This document shows, in pieces, positions 8,374 to 16,716 of a stretch of DNA of 50,114 nucleotides. Each line of letters starts with the position of its first letter. Position 1 is the stretch's first letter. The position numbers and the translations under genes are program-made. The notes below the pieces were generated by a model. It saw nothing but the letters and a program-made list of their open reading frames with translations, ran no database searches and was not told the DNA's origin. This stretch comes from an uncultured Selenomonas sp. (lineage in GTDB: Bacteria > Bacillota > Negativicutes > Selenomonadales > Selenomonadaceae): assembly GCA_934202005.1 (NCBI GenBank), contig CAKPXP010000015.1, forward strand, positions 1-50,114. Direction: 5' to 3'.

Positions 8374-8795
8374 TCACATTTTTCGTTTTTCATTCAACCT
8401 TGCAAGTTTCACATACTTTGTCAACGTATAAAAATAATGATACACACAAAAAAGGAATCCCAAGTAGCCATCTCAAAAACCTTTTTTATGATAAACATTT
8501 GAAAAAAGCATACATCACATGAAGTTGCATCCGCACCACTGAGGTGCTTCGCCCTTCTCTATGCATACGCTCTGCCATCAGAAGCATATCCTTCAGCGAT
8601 TTTTTCTTTGCCTGATAGCCGAACGCGAGGACATGATCCACAACGGGATTATTCTCCACAGCCTCACGGCATACAGGCTTGACAAGCATCGTGATCTTCG
8701 CGTTCGGGTATGCCTGCCGGAGGAGTGCCACCGCGCTCGTCGTCAGCACGACATCGCCAAGATTGACGAGTGCATTCACGGGAATATTTTGATAT
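8374..8795 (-). pseudogene. Chimeric remnant: GT9 heptosyltransferase N-terminus joined to GT2 C-terminus
   Basis: The right part (to 8795, main frame 8486-8779) reads VNALVNLGDVVLTTSAVALL and on through KITMLVKPVCREAVENNPVV, the N-terminal third of a GT9 heptosyltransferase. An upstream ATG is followed by an in-frame TAA. Further left the frame passes into MYAFFK. After a frameshift it reads DGYLGFLFCVYHYFYTLTKY and VKLARLNEKRKM, closely parallel to the C-terminus of the intact GT2 gene next door (HYFYTMAKYVKLYYLN). This looks like a deletion that joined two LPS genes, followed by decay. Confidence 0.7.
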
Positions 8796-8845
8796 TATTT
8801 CATTTGAGTGATTCCCTCATTCGTGACACAACCTGCAAATCGATA

Positions 8846-9622
8846 TCACGTCTCGTCTCCCACATGCCGATTCGTCTTGTTCAGATAATAGAGTTTGACA
8901 TATTTCGCCATGGTATAGAAATAATGAAAGGCCGCCAGGACGAAGCCGATGCGGCCGTCGCGCCAGCCGCCGCGCAGGATATACATGCGGAAGGAGGCCC
9001 ATGCAGGATGCAGGAGAAAGTCTGCCAGACATGCCTGCTTGCCCTGCTGCTGCATTTTCTCCGCTGCCAGCGTCGTATAAAAATTCAGTTTGCTGAAATA
9101 ATGATTCCAGTCACGGTACGGGTAGTGAATCATGCAGGCATCTTCCGGCAGGCGAACCTCTTCGTAGCCATGATGGAAGGCTGGGTGCACGAAACCTGTG
9201 ACGTAGGTTCCTCTTTTCGGCAACAGGCGGATCACGTAGTCAGGAAACCAGCCGCCATGCCTCAGTGGCTGCTCCCAAAAGTAATTCAGCCGCGCGTTGA
9301 GATACGCATAGCGGCGGTCATCTATGTCAACGATCTCCCTTGCCTTCGCGGCCAGTTGTTTCGTCGCTCGTTCATCTGCATCAATGAAAAAAATCCAGTC
9401 TCCGTGTGCCTGCTCAATGGCGAAGGTCTGCTGCGCGCCCCAGTTACCGGCGAGGGCGTGGCGAACAACGCGCGCGCCGAGGCGTGTCGCGATCGCTGCT
9501 GTTTCGTCCGTGCTGAAATCATCTACGACCACGACCTCATCGGCAAACGCGACGCTTTTGATGCAGTCCGCGATATTTTTTTCTTCATTTTTTGCCAAAA
9601 TCAAGGCGGATAGGGTTGCCAT
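8846..9622 (-). CDS. GT2 family glycosyltransferase (WaaE/KdtX-like)
   Basis: A 258-aa GT-A enzyme related to the WaaE/KdtX group that adds glucose or a similar sugar to the LPS core. It starts ATLSALILAKNEEKNI, has VVVDDFSTDET and the metal-binding FIDADERA, and ends in a membrane-associated tail WRDGRIGFVLAAFHYFYTMAK. I choose ATG 9622, preceded by AGGAGGAG. A GTG five codons earlier is less likely. It lies 11 bp after the upstream GT4 gene. The C-terminal RDGxxGF...YFYTxxKYVKL pattern is shared with the neighbouring pseudogene. Confidence 0.88.
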   Translation of the reverse strand: MATLSALILAKNEEKNIADCIKSVAFADEVVVVDDFSTDETAAIATRLGARVVRHALAGNWGAQQTFAIEQAHGDWIFFIDADERATKQLAAKAREIVDIDDRRYAYLNARLNYFWEQPLRHGGWFPDYVIRLLPKRGTYVTGFVHPAFHHGYEEVRLPEDACMIHYPYRDWNHYFSKLNFYTTLAAEKMQQQGKQACLADFLLHPAWASFRMYILRGGWRDGRIGFVLAAFHYFYTMAKYVKLYYLNKTNRHVGDET

Positions 9623-9633
9623 AGCTCCTCCTG

Positions 9634-10782
9634 TCACTCCGAGAGGATGGCGGCGATCCTCCGGGCGAAATTCTCCGGGCTGTAAAGTGCGGCGGCCTGC
9701 GCCAGCGCTGCCGCATAGCGAGGCTGCTGCGTATCGAAGGTATTGATGAAATCCTCGAGCACCGCGCGAAGCGCGCCGAGATCGCCGCTGGGAAACGTCC
9801 TGCCGATGGAAAAGGACGCAAAGACCTCGGGATTCATATCATCGCTCGCGACGACAGGCTTCTGAAAGCCGATGGCGGTAAAGAGCATCCCGCCCCAATG
9901 ATAGCGATAGCGCGGCGCGGAGTAGGGCATGAGGAGCGCGTCAACATCAGCGATCGCGCGCTGCCAGTCCGCACCGATGAGCCCTTGGTGCAGGAACGTC
10001 ATATCGTCTCTTCCGCGGTATTTACGGATGATGCGCTCGAAGTCCGCCGCGTCCTCCGGGTGCATGGTCGAGCCTTGGACGAGCAGCCGGACAGAGCGTG
10101 TATAATGTCCCGCACTATACGCCTCGAGGAAGTCCTCCAGCCTCTTCTCCCTGCGATACTGACCAAAGAAACCGATCACCAGCGGCTTGTCCTCGTCAAG
10201 CGGGCGCGCCGTGCCCTGCTGCCAGTCAATGTCGCGCGGCACGAAAGTCGGCGGATAGATACAGCGGATATTCTCTGCCGTCCGCCCGAAAAGATCCTTG
10301 CCCAGCGTCAGCACCGTCGGGCGAATCTTAGGATATGCCCGAAGCCTCGCCGATGCCTGGAAGAATCCAGGCGCCTCCTGCGGATTGATGCCATGCAGGA
10401 TGAAGAGTACCGGCACTGGCGAACGGCGCAGACTGCTTTTCGCGAGCGCGCGCAGGTAGCGATAGGTCGAGGTCGGCAGGATAAGCGCGTCGAACGCGCC
10501 CGTCTCAGCCTCTCTCATGAGCTGGCGATACCACGCGAGGCGGTGCAGCTCGCGCTTCGCCGTCCGCAGCAAGCGACGAATGCCGCCGACGCCGCTATAA
10601 GAGACGACACTGCCGCGCAGCGTGCGCACCGACACGCGATAGTCGAGCGCAAAGCGGAATCCTTCCGGGACGTAAAAGGAGACCTCATGCCCGAGGGCAC
10701 GCAGTTCCTCGACGAGGATGCGGTCAAAATCGACCTCATGCCCCCCCGGCGTCATGATGTTTTCAAAAATGGCAATCCGCAT
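9634..10782 (-). CDS. GT4-like glycosyltransferase
   Basis: A 382-aa GT-B protein. The first domain starts MRIAIFENIMTPGGHEVDF, and the second domain begins at about residue 200 with PLVIGFFGQYRREKRLEDFL. It has LMPYSAPRYRYHWGGMLFTA where GT4 enzymes carry the donor-binding acidic loop, and the usual EX7E is not obvious, so it is a divergent member. It is divergently oriented to the LTA-synthase-like gene, with about 190 bp between the start codons. It probably heads the leftward core/O-antigen transcript with the GT2 gene. GC content is high, like the conserved part of the genome. Confidence 0.8.
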   Translation of the reverse strand: MRIAIFENIMTPGGHEVDFDRILVEELRALGHEVSFYVPEGFRFALDYRVSVRTLRGSVVSYSGVGGIRRLLRTAKRELHRLAWYRQLMREAETGAFDALILPTSTYRYLRALAKSSLRRSPVPVLFILHGINPQEAPGFFQASARLRAYPKIRPTVLTLGKDLFGRTAENIRCIYPPTFVPRDIDWQQGTARPLDEDKPLVIGFFGQYRREKRLEDFLEAYSAGHYTRSVRLLVQGSTMHPEDAADFERIIRKYRGRDDMTFLHQGLIGADWQRAIADVDALLMPYSAPRYRYHWGGMLFTAIGFQKPVVASDDMNPEVFASFSIGRTFPSGDLGALRAVLEDFINTFDTQQPRYAAALAQAAALYSPENFARRIAAILSE

Positions 10783-10936
10783 GAAAAATCCCGCTCCTTC
10801 TCAGATTATTTTTATTTTACCCCATTCCCTAGGCCTTCGCAAGGATGAGTTTGTCAGCAATCATTCGGCGCCGCTGGGGATGGTTCCTTCTAAGAGACGT
10901 TCTGCTCATGGCCTTTCTGCATTTCTGCGTACGGTA

Positions 10937-10945
10937 TGGTATAAT
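10937..10945 (+). promoter_or_regulatory. Extended -10 promoter of the LTA-synthase-like gene
   Basis: TGGTATAAT (TGnTATAAT) lies about 30 bp before the start codon, giving a very short leader with AAGGAG. No good -35 box is seen, which is usual for extended -10 promoters. Confidence 0.6.
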
Positions 10946-10975
10946 AGGAAATCATTGATAAGGAGACGAGATTAT

Positions 10976-12994
10976 ATGGATTTTTCCTATTTTTTCTCTG
11001 GCGCGCAGGCGGATCTATTGCTGATGCTGCTCGCACCGCTCGCCTGCGCGGTGTTCCGCGCGCTCTTCCTCTGGCGCTACCGGACGCACGCGTTCACTTG
11101 GCCGCAGCTCGCGACCTGCTTCCGCTATGGTTTTTGGTGGGGCATGGACTTCAATGCTTATGTGTTCCTGATCCTGCTTCTATGCGTGAGCTTGCCGACG
11201 GCCATTTTCCCGTCTGTCCGACCGTTCTCGGACGGACTTCGCTGCGCGCTTGTCACAGCGTATCTCGGCATTCTCTATCTCGCGTTCATCGGCAAGATGA
11301 TTTTCTACGATCATTTCCATGACACGTTCAACGCCACCATCCGCCTCGGCATCCACGCGGATAAGAAGAATTTCGCCGATATTTTCTTCCATCAGCATCA
11401 TGGCGGGCTTGTCCTGCTCGGTATTCCGGTCTATCTCGCTATCTGCGTGCTGGCCGCGCGGGCGCTGCTCATGCTGCCGCGTCTGCCGTATGATATGATC
11501 GCGCCGCCTGACGGCGCGGCGCGGCTGGCCTGCAACGTGATCTGCTTCGTGGGCGCAATCGTGCTATTTTACTGGCTGCGCTACGGCGGCACCCTGAATC
11601 ACCGCAAAAAGCCGGAGTGGGATGAGGTCCCTCCGCGCGTCAAGGAGGACACGCTGCTCGCGAAGGCCGCGATGGATGATCTCATCGCGCTCGAGCTGGC
11701 CTGGAAAAAGCGCGTGAGCGATGCAGAACGCCATACGGATGACGAATCTTGGAGCTATCTCACATCCATCCTGCCGGAACACTGCCCCCGCACGGATCAT
11801 CCACTCTCACTTTTCGCTCGCGCTACCACGGGGCCGCGTGTCACAACCCCTTCGCATATCTTCTTCCTTCTTGGTGAGAGTCACGCGCAAGCGCCGCTCG
11901 ATCCCATGTATCATCGTCTCGGTCTCATGGAGGCCAGTCTTCGCTTCCGCTCCTCTCCTCATACGATCACGATGGATCATATGCTTTCCGCGGGCATGAC
12001 TTCACGGCCCTCGCTTGTGAGCCTGTTCACAGGGCTCTACGACAGCGATATGGAAATCAATGAAATGGGGGCATTCTGGCAAAGGACGTTTCCCAACTCC
12101 CTTCCCCAGCTCCTGCATCGGCTCGGTTACCGCACGGAGTATTGGTACGGCGGCTACCTTAACCACGGCTCTATGGAGCATTTCGTCCCTGCCATCGGCT
12201 TCGATGCCTGGCACGCCGGCCCTGAGATTTGCGGTGCAGACGCGCCGCAGACCTGGCTCGGCGTCTATGACCATATCTTCCTCGAGGAGGCCGCCGCGCG
12301 GATCGAGGCAAGCACAGAGGACGGGCCTGTGTTCCATTTCCTCTATACGACCTCGAACCACGGCCCTTACAACATGCCCTACGAGAAATACGGCTTCGAT
12401 CTCTCGCGCGTGATGAAGGACGCGCCGGAGGTCGCCGCCCGTATCGCTCGTGACAAAAAGGTTTCCCGCCGCATGGCGAGCATCTGGTATGCCGACCAGG
12501 CGCTGATCCGCTTTGCCGAGCGGATGAAAAAGGATTTCCCTGACAGTCTCATCATCATCACGGGCGATCATTCCTTCGGTGCGCTGCCCTATGAGTACGA
12601 TGTGGCGAAGCGGCGGGAGCCTACCATCCGGGAGGCCGTCCTGACGTCGTTTGCCATGTATCACCGCGAGCTCACGCCTGATATGCTGCCGTCGCACATC
12701 GGCGGGCACATGAATATCCTGCCGACGCTCCTCGAGCTCATCGCGCCGCAGGGATTCTCCTACCTCTCGCCGTTCGCGCCGCTCACGCAGCCGCTCTCCC
12801 ATGTCGTGACGCCCTATTGCTGGGAGACAGAGGACACCATCGGCGATTTCCGCAGCGGCGAGGCACAGCCTCTCAAAGTCACGGACGGGCCGCTCCCCAC
12901 GGAGCATCTCGTCCGCTTCCAGGCGGAGCGCGACGCGCTCTGCGAGCTCACGGGCTGGTACGTGCGGCATCCGGAGTTGTTAGAGCAGCGCTGA
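10976..12994 (+). CDS. LTA-synthase-family membrane sulfatase (phosphoglycerol/phosphoethanolamine transferase type)
   Basis: A 672-aa protein with about five N-terminal membrane segments (residues 1-200) and an extracytoplasmic sulfatase-fold domain. Metal and catalytic motifs of the LtaS/OpgB/EptA superfamily are visible: GESHAQ (Glu ligand), SAGMTSRPSLVSLFTGLY (nucleophile Thr or Ser), TTSNHGPY, ITGDHSFG (Asp-His) and a late GGHMNILPTLLEL. I start at ATG 10976 with AAGGAG 11 nt upstream. The open frame to the left crosses the promoter and is ignored. It would transfer a phospho-alcohol group to a glycan or lipid outside the inner membrane. Next to LPS genes in a diderm this fits LPS or capsule decoration better than true lipoteichoic acid, but the substrate is open. 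Confidence 0.85.
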   Translation: MDFSYFFSGAQADLLLMLLAPLACAVFRALFLWRYRTHAFTWPQLATCFRYGFWWGMDFNAYVFLILLLCVSLPTAIFPSVRPFSDGLRCALVTAYLGILYLAFIGKMIFYDHFHDTFNATIRLGIHADKKNFADIFFHQHHGGLVLLGIPVYLAICVLAARALLMLPRLPYDMIAPPDGAARLACNVICFVGAIVLFYWLRYGGTLNHRKKPEWDEVPPRVKEDTLLAKAAMDDLIALELAWKKRVSDAERHTDDESWSYLTSILPEHCPRTDHPLSLFARATTGPRVTTPSHIFFLLGESHAQAPLDPMYHRLGLMEASLRFRSSPHTITMDHMLSAGMTSRPSLVSLFTGLYDSDMEINEMGAFWQRTFPNSLPQLLHRLGYRTEYWYGGYLNHGSMEHFVPAIGFDAWHAGPEICGADAPQTWLGVYDHIFLEEAAARIEASTEDGPVFHFLYTTSNHGPYNMPYEKYGFDLSRVMKDAPEVAARIARDKKVSRRMASIWYADQALIRFAERMKKDFPDSLIIITGDHSFGALPYEYDVAKRREPTIREAVLTSFAMYHRELTPDMLPSHIGGHMNILPTLLELIAPQGFSYLSPFAPLTQPLSHVVTPYCWETEDTIGDFRSGEAQPLKVTDGPLPTEHLVRFQAERDALCELTGWYVRHPELLEQR

Positions 12995-13110
12995 TGGGAG
13001 TGCAACCGTTCACACCCTCGCCTGGCCAATGGTTCCCTGTTCCAAGCACGGATGGGTACACCAGGAAAGGCTATCACTCCTGACGATTCCTTGCGCCACA
13101 TGGCATCATC

Positions 13111-13144
13111 AAAAAAGGCATCCTGCATCGGGATGCCTTTTCTT
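13111..13144 (+). terminator. Rho-independent terminator after the LTA-synthase-like gene
   Basis: GGCATCC (13117-13123), a 7-nt loop, GGATGCC (13131-13137), then TTTTCTT. The A-rich 5' side makes it possibly bidirectional. Confidence 0.85.
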
Positions 13145-13147
13145 ATG

Positions 13148-13420
13148 CAAAATTCCAAGAACGCGAGCCGCAGGCGCAGCGCGATTGGCAGGAAATCCTC
13201 TAAGGAACCGCTGATTAAATGAGGTGCTCCGGATTTACGTGGATGCGCTGTATCTCTCTAGGAGACAAACCGCAGGCGTAGCCGAAGCTACGCTGAGGTT
13301 TGTCGACGACGAGAGGACAGTGCAGACGCGTGAAGACGGAGTGCCGAATGAATCAGTGGTTCCCTAAGGACGGGCGCACAATGCCCACAAAGGGGACGTT
13401 TGTGCATATCGTTTGCTGTG
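13148..13420. repeat. Degenerate REP-like unit split by MITE copy 2
   Basis: Flanks 13148-13199 (AAGAACGCGAGCCGCAGGCG and GCGATTGGCAGGAAATCC) and 13368-13420 (GGACGGGCGCACAATGCCCA, then GGGGACGTTTGTGC) together match the 109-bp unit present in tandem at 34006-34223 and again at 50015. The MITE sits exactly between its two halves. Confidence 0.75.
13204..13363. mobile_element. MITE copy 2 (160 bp, CTAA target duplication)
   Basis: Ends GGAACCGCTGATTAA and GAATCAGTGGTTCC, flanked by CTAA at 13200-13203 and 13364-13367. It has the same length and interior palindrome as copy 1 with about seven base differences. It lies inside a REP-like unit. Confidence 0.88.
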
Positions 13421-13424
13421 CAGG

Positions 13425-13620
13425 AAAATCTTCCTAATCTCTCGCCCATCTCGAGGGTCGCGTCCTCCGCGCAGGTCTCGCGGAAGGTGTACTGGCTGAG
13501 CTTCCGGTCAAAGGGATCAAACGTGCAAATAAAGATGATATAGGTCTTCCGCAGCTTTGTATAGAACTCGCCTCTGTTGAGCACGTCAATGTCCATCATG
13601 GCCTGATAGATGAGCGCCAC
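13425..13620 (-). pseudogene. Rpn-family (PD-(D/E)XK) nuclease/transposase fragment
   Basis: About 63 residues read ALIYQAMMDIDVLNRGEFYT, then KLRKTYIIFICTFDPFDRKL and SQYTFRETC, the middle of a PD-(D/E)XK nuclease family transposase (the Rpn group). The segment with the catalytic core lacks its N-terminus, and the right half runs into the degenerate REP unit. It is a dead fragment. A different Rpn-type remnant lies at 49576-49960. Confidence 0.7.
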
Positions 13621-13699
13621 TCCCTTCTAGCTCAATTATACGCTGACAGGAATCTTGTTGGCAAGGAGATTCATTTTGGGGACTTCCGATGAATAACAG

Positions 13700-13734
13700 A
13701 AGCGGCAGCGAAGCAAAATGCTCGGCTGCCGCTT
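13700..13734. other. Stem-loop, possible weak terminator
   Basis: AAGCGGCAGC and GCTGCCGCTT form a 10-bp stem around a 15-nt loop. It lies downstream of the leftward heptose operon. There is no strong T run on either side, so it may act in mRNA stability rather than termination. Confidence 0.45.
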
Positions 13735-13757
13735 GTCATCTTCTGAGTTTTTGGGGA

Positions 13758-13775
13758 AGTATACCGGGGTATACT
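13758..13775. promoter_or_regulatory. Palindrome AGTATACC-GG-GGTATACT
   Basis: A perfect dyad with 8-bp arms around GG, in non-coding DNA between the Rpn fragment and gmhB. Its size fits a regulator operator, but no intact promoter or gene is clearly attached. Confidence 0.4.
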
Positions 13776-13798
13776 CGCGAAAGCAAGGATGCATTTAA

Positions 13799-13854
13799 GG
13801 AACCGCTGATTTATAGAGTGAAGTGGTAAAATCCTTGCATTAATCAGTGCTTCC
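13799..13854. mobile_element. MITE copy 3 (56-bp deletion derivative, TTAA target duplication)
   Basis: Ends GGAACCGCTGATTTATAGAG and GCATTAATCAGTGCTTCC, flanked by TTAA on each side (13795-13798, 13855-13858). Only the two ends of the longer type at 17898-18165 remain. It lies 21 bp past the gmhB stop. Confidence 0.82.
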
Positions 13855-13875
13855 TTAACGTTTCCTCGACGGTCG

Positions 13876-14514
13876 TCATTTCACTGCATCCCTGACGAGC
13901 GCCAGCAGGCTGCCGCCCTCATAGCGCACGCCCCGGACGCCCGCGTTGCGCGCGCAGGCCATATCGCTCTCCGTGTCGCCGACGAAATAGGAGCTCGCCT
14001 TGTCGATGGCGAATTCCTCGCAGGCGCGGTCGACGAGGCCGGGGCTCGGCTTGCGGCAGGTGCAGGTCTTCGCGTATTGCGGCACGCTGCCGTCCGGGTG
14101 ATGCGGGCAGTAGTAGAGGGCGTCGAGATGTGCGCCGACGCGCTGCAGTTCGATGTTCATCCAGTCGTAGACGCGTACGACGTCGCTCTCCGGATAGTAG
14201 CCGCGCGCGACGCCGCTCTGGTTCGTGACGAGGATAGCGAGGTAGCCGCGGTCGTTGACGTATTTGATGGCCTCCTGCGCGCCGGGGATCCACTGGAAGT
14301 CCTCCGGCCGGTGCAAGTAGTGGATGTCGACGTTGAGCGTGCCGTCGCGGTCGAAAAAGACGGCTTTCGCACGGCAACGCCTGCCTGCATCTGCCGGAGA
14401 CGCTGCACTGCTGCCAGGCTGCGTCTGCATGCGCCGCGTCGCAGCGCCTGCGCCTTCCGGCGCATCCGCTGCGACAGCTGACGGTTCCGCCCGCGCGGGC
14501 TGCTCATTCCCCAT
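13876..14514 (-). CDS. gmhB: D-glycero-beta-D-manno-heptose-1,7-bisphosphate 7-phosphatase
   Basis: A 212-aa HAD-superfamily phosphatase that removes the 7-phosphate in the ADP-heptose pathway. The nucleophile motif FFDRDGTLNVD begins at about residue 53, TNQSG follows, and the GmhB zinc loop CPHHPDG...CTCRKP is intact, as is FVGDTESDM near the end. The first ~48 residues are Ala/Pro-rich low complexity not seen in most GmhB proteins, so a later start is possible. The ATG overlaps the hldD stop by 11 bp, suggesting coupled translation. It is the last gene of the heptose operon. Confidence 0.9.
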   Translation of the reverse strand: MGNEQPARAEPSAVAADAPEGAGAATRRMQTQPGSSAASPADAGRRCRAKAVFFDRDGTLNVDIHYLHRPEDFQWIPGAQEAIKYVNDRGYLAILVTNQSGVARGYYPESDVVRVYDWMNIELQRVGAHLDALYYCPHHPDGSVPQYAKTCTCRKPSPGLVDRACEEFAIDKASSYFVGDTESDMACARNAGVRGVRYEGGSLLALVRDAVK

Positions 14515-15490
14515 AGGTGAAATAGCCGCCGTTGTCGAGGAAGTCGACGTATTCCTTCACGGCGTCCTCCATCTTGTGGAAGCCCTGGTCGTAGCCGGCT
14601 TCCTCGAGATGCGTGCGGTCGGCCTGCGTGTAGTTCTGGTATTTGCCCTTGAGCACCTCGGGGAAGTCGCGGTAAGCGATCTCGCCCTTGCCCATCGCGG
14701 CGATGACGGCGCGCGCGACCTCGTTGTAGGTATGGCTCTCGCCCGTGCCGCAGTTATAGATGCCGGACGGCGCGCCGTTTTCCCAGAACCAGAGGTTGAC
14801 ATTCACGACGTCTTTGACGTAGACGAAGTCGCGGCGCTGCTCGCCGTCAGCGACCGGCTTGCCCGCGATCGTGCCGTAGCCGCGGAAGAGGTGCGCCTTG
14901 CCCGTCTCGTTGATCTGGTTGTAGAGCTGGTAGAAGATGGACGCCATCTTTCCCTTGTGGTGCTCCTGCGGGCCGTAGACGTTGAAATAGCGCAGGCCGA
15001 CAATCTGGCTGCGCGCCTCGGGCATGACCTGGCGCACGTAGCGGTCGAAGGCGAGCTTGCTGAAGGCGTACGGGTTCAGCGCGTCCTCGCAGGCATCGCC
15101 CTCGCGGAAGCCGTGCAGGCCGCCGCCGTAGGTCGAGGCGGAGGAGGCGTAGAGGAACGGGATGCGGTGCTGCAGGCAGAAATGCAGGAGCGCCTTGGAG
15201 TACTCGTAGTTGACGCGCATCATGAAATTCACGTCATACTCCATCGTGTCGGAGCAGGCGCCCTCGTGGAAGACGGCGTCGATGTCCGTGCCGTCGAAGT
15301 CGTCGTCCTCGATGGATTTCAGAAAGTCGTCCTTGTGCTGGTAGTCGATGAACTGCAGGCCGCGCAGATTCTTGTAGTTCTCGCCGTCCTTGAGGTCGTC
15401 GACGACGAGGATGTCCGTGCGCCCGCGGCGGTTGAGTTCCTTGACGATGTTGCTGCCGATGAAGCCGGCAGCGCCTGTGACAATGATCAT
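14504..15490 (-). CDS. hldD: ADP-glyceromanno-heptose 6-epimerase
   Basis: A 328-aa short-chain dehydrogenase/reductase that converts ADP-D-glycero- to ADP-L-glycero-manno-heptose, the last step before inner-core transfer. It has the NAD(P) loop TGAAGFIGSNI at the start, YASSASTYG, and the catalytic YAFSK at about residue 140, plus GLRYFNVYGP. Length agrees with E. coli HldD. I use ATG 15490 with GGGAGGAA upstream rather than the longer frame to 15505. About 170 bp separate it from the preceding kinase gene, with nothing recognisable between. Confidence 0.93.
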   Translation of the reverse strand: MIIVTGAAGFIGSNIVKELNRRGRTDILVVDDLKDGENYKNLRGLQFIDYQHKDDFLKSIEDDDFDGTDIDAVFHEGACSDTMEYDVNFMMRVNYEYSKALLHFCLQHRIPFLYASSASTYGGGLHGFREGDACEDALNPYAFSKLAFDRYVRQVMPEARSQIVGLRYFNVYGPQEHHKGKMASIFYQLYNQINETGKAHLFRGYGTIAGKPVADGEQRRDFVYVKDVVNVNLWFWENGAPSGIYNCGTGESHTYNEVARAVIAAMGKGEIAYRDFPEVLKGKYQNYTQADRTHLEEAGYDQGFHKMEDAVKEYVDFLDNGGYFTYGE

Positions 15491-15657
15491 GATGGTTCCT
15501 CCCATGTCAGATAAGGGTATCTCTAGTGTGTCCGCATGTCGCGGCGCCCGCAGCCGATCCTGCCGGTGCAGGCCGCCGTTTCATCGCGTGTGCCGCGCAT
15601 GAGGCTCCGCCTGCCGCACCGCTGTTGAGAGCAGCGCGCGGCCAGCAGCCCTGCGGC

Positions 15658-16656
15658 TCAGCCCTCGCTTTCCTCCAGGCCGCGCAGCGCTGCGAGCAAC
15701 TCTGGACGGCTCACGGCGTAGGTGCCGAGCTTCGCGACGACGACGCTCGCGGCGAGGTTCGCGAGGAACGCGCTCGCGCCGCTCGAAAGCCCGCCCGCGA
15801 GTCCCGCCGCAAAGACAGCGATAACCGTATCGCCGGCGCCGGAAACGTCGAAAACCTCCTGCGCGCGCGTCGGGATATGCGTCGTCTTTCCCTCCTGCAC
15901 GAGGGAAAGGCCCGCCTCCGAGCGCGTGGCGATAACGTTTTTGATTTTATACTTCCGCATGACGTAGTGCGCCGCGCGCTCGACGGCCTCGTCCTTGTTG
16001 CGGATGGGCTCGAGGAGCACCTCGTTGATCTCCTTGAGGTTCGGCGTGATGTAGTCCGCGTGCTCGTACTTCGTCCAGTTGCTCCCTTTGGGATCGATGA
16101 TGACGGGCACGCCGTGCGCGTGCGCTGCGTCGATGATCGCCTGACACGACTGCTGCGTGCAGGCACCCTTGCCGTAGTCCGAGATGATGAGCGCGTCAAG
16201 GCTCTCGTTGAGCTTCTGCTCGATGTAGTTCTGCAGGCGCTCGCGGTAGACGGGCGCGGGCGGGTCGATCTCCTCGAAGTCGAGCCGCAGCATCTGCTGA
16301 TGCCCGCCGATGACGCGCAGCTTCGTCGTCGTCGGCTGGTTCGTATGCACGAGCCCGCGGAAATCGATGCCGCGCGCCGTGAGCCGTTCCTCCAGGCTCT
16401 GGCAGTGGTAGTCCTCGCCGACGAACCCCGCGAGGCTCGTCTGGCAGCCGAGCAGGGCGAGGTTGTGCGCGACGTTCGCCGCGCCGCCGAGCGTCTCCTT
16501 CGTCGAGAGCACATGCGTGACGGGAACCGGCGCCTCCGGCGATATGCGCGTGACCTCGCCGTAGTAATACTTGTCGAGCATGACGTCGCCGACGACGAGG
16601 ATGTTGCATTTCTGCGTCGTCTCAGCGACGAATGAATAGAGTTGCTCCTTGTCCAT
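15658..16656 (-). CDS. rfaE1: D-glycero-beta-D-manno-heptose-7-phosphate kinase (HldE kinase part)
   Basis: A 332-aa PfkB-family kinase that phosphorylates heptose-7-phosphate at C1. Hallmarks are VVGDVMLDKYYYGEV, ISPEAPVPV, the substrate motif GGAANVAHNLALLG, and the anion hole/base DVSGAGDTVIAVFA near residue 270. In E. coli it is fused to the adenylyltransferase as HldE. Here the adenylyltransferase is a separate gene (19346-19822). A second, similar kinase lies at 19895-20902 in the same operon. Start ATG 16656 has GAGGTGAAGAG upstream. Confidence 0.9.
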   Translation of the reverse strand: MDKEQLYSFVAETTQKCNILVVGDVMLDKYYYGEVTRISPEAPVPVTHVLSTKETLGGAANVAHNLALLGCQTSLAGFVGEDYHCQSLEERLTARGIDFRGLVHTNQPTTTKLRVIGGHQQMLRLDFEEIDPPAPVYRERLQNYIEQKLNESLDALIISDYGKGACTQQSCQAIIDAAHAHGVPVIIDPKGSNWTKYEHADYITPNLKEINEVLLEPIRNKDEAVERAAHYVMRKYKIKNVIATRSEAGLSLVQEGKTTHIPTRAQEVFDVSGAGDTVIAVFAAGLAGGLSSGASAFLANLAASVVVAKLGTYAVSRPELLAALRGLEESEG

Positions 16657-16716
16657 CTCTTCACCTCAGCATTTCTAGCTATCTCTCAGGTTTTCTCCAG
16701 GAAGCGCCGGATCCCT

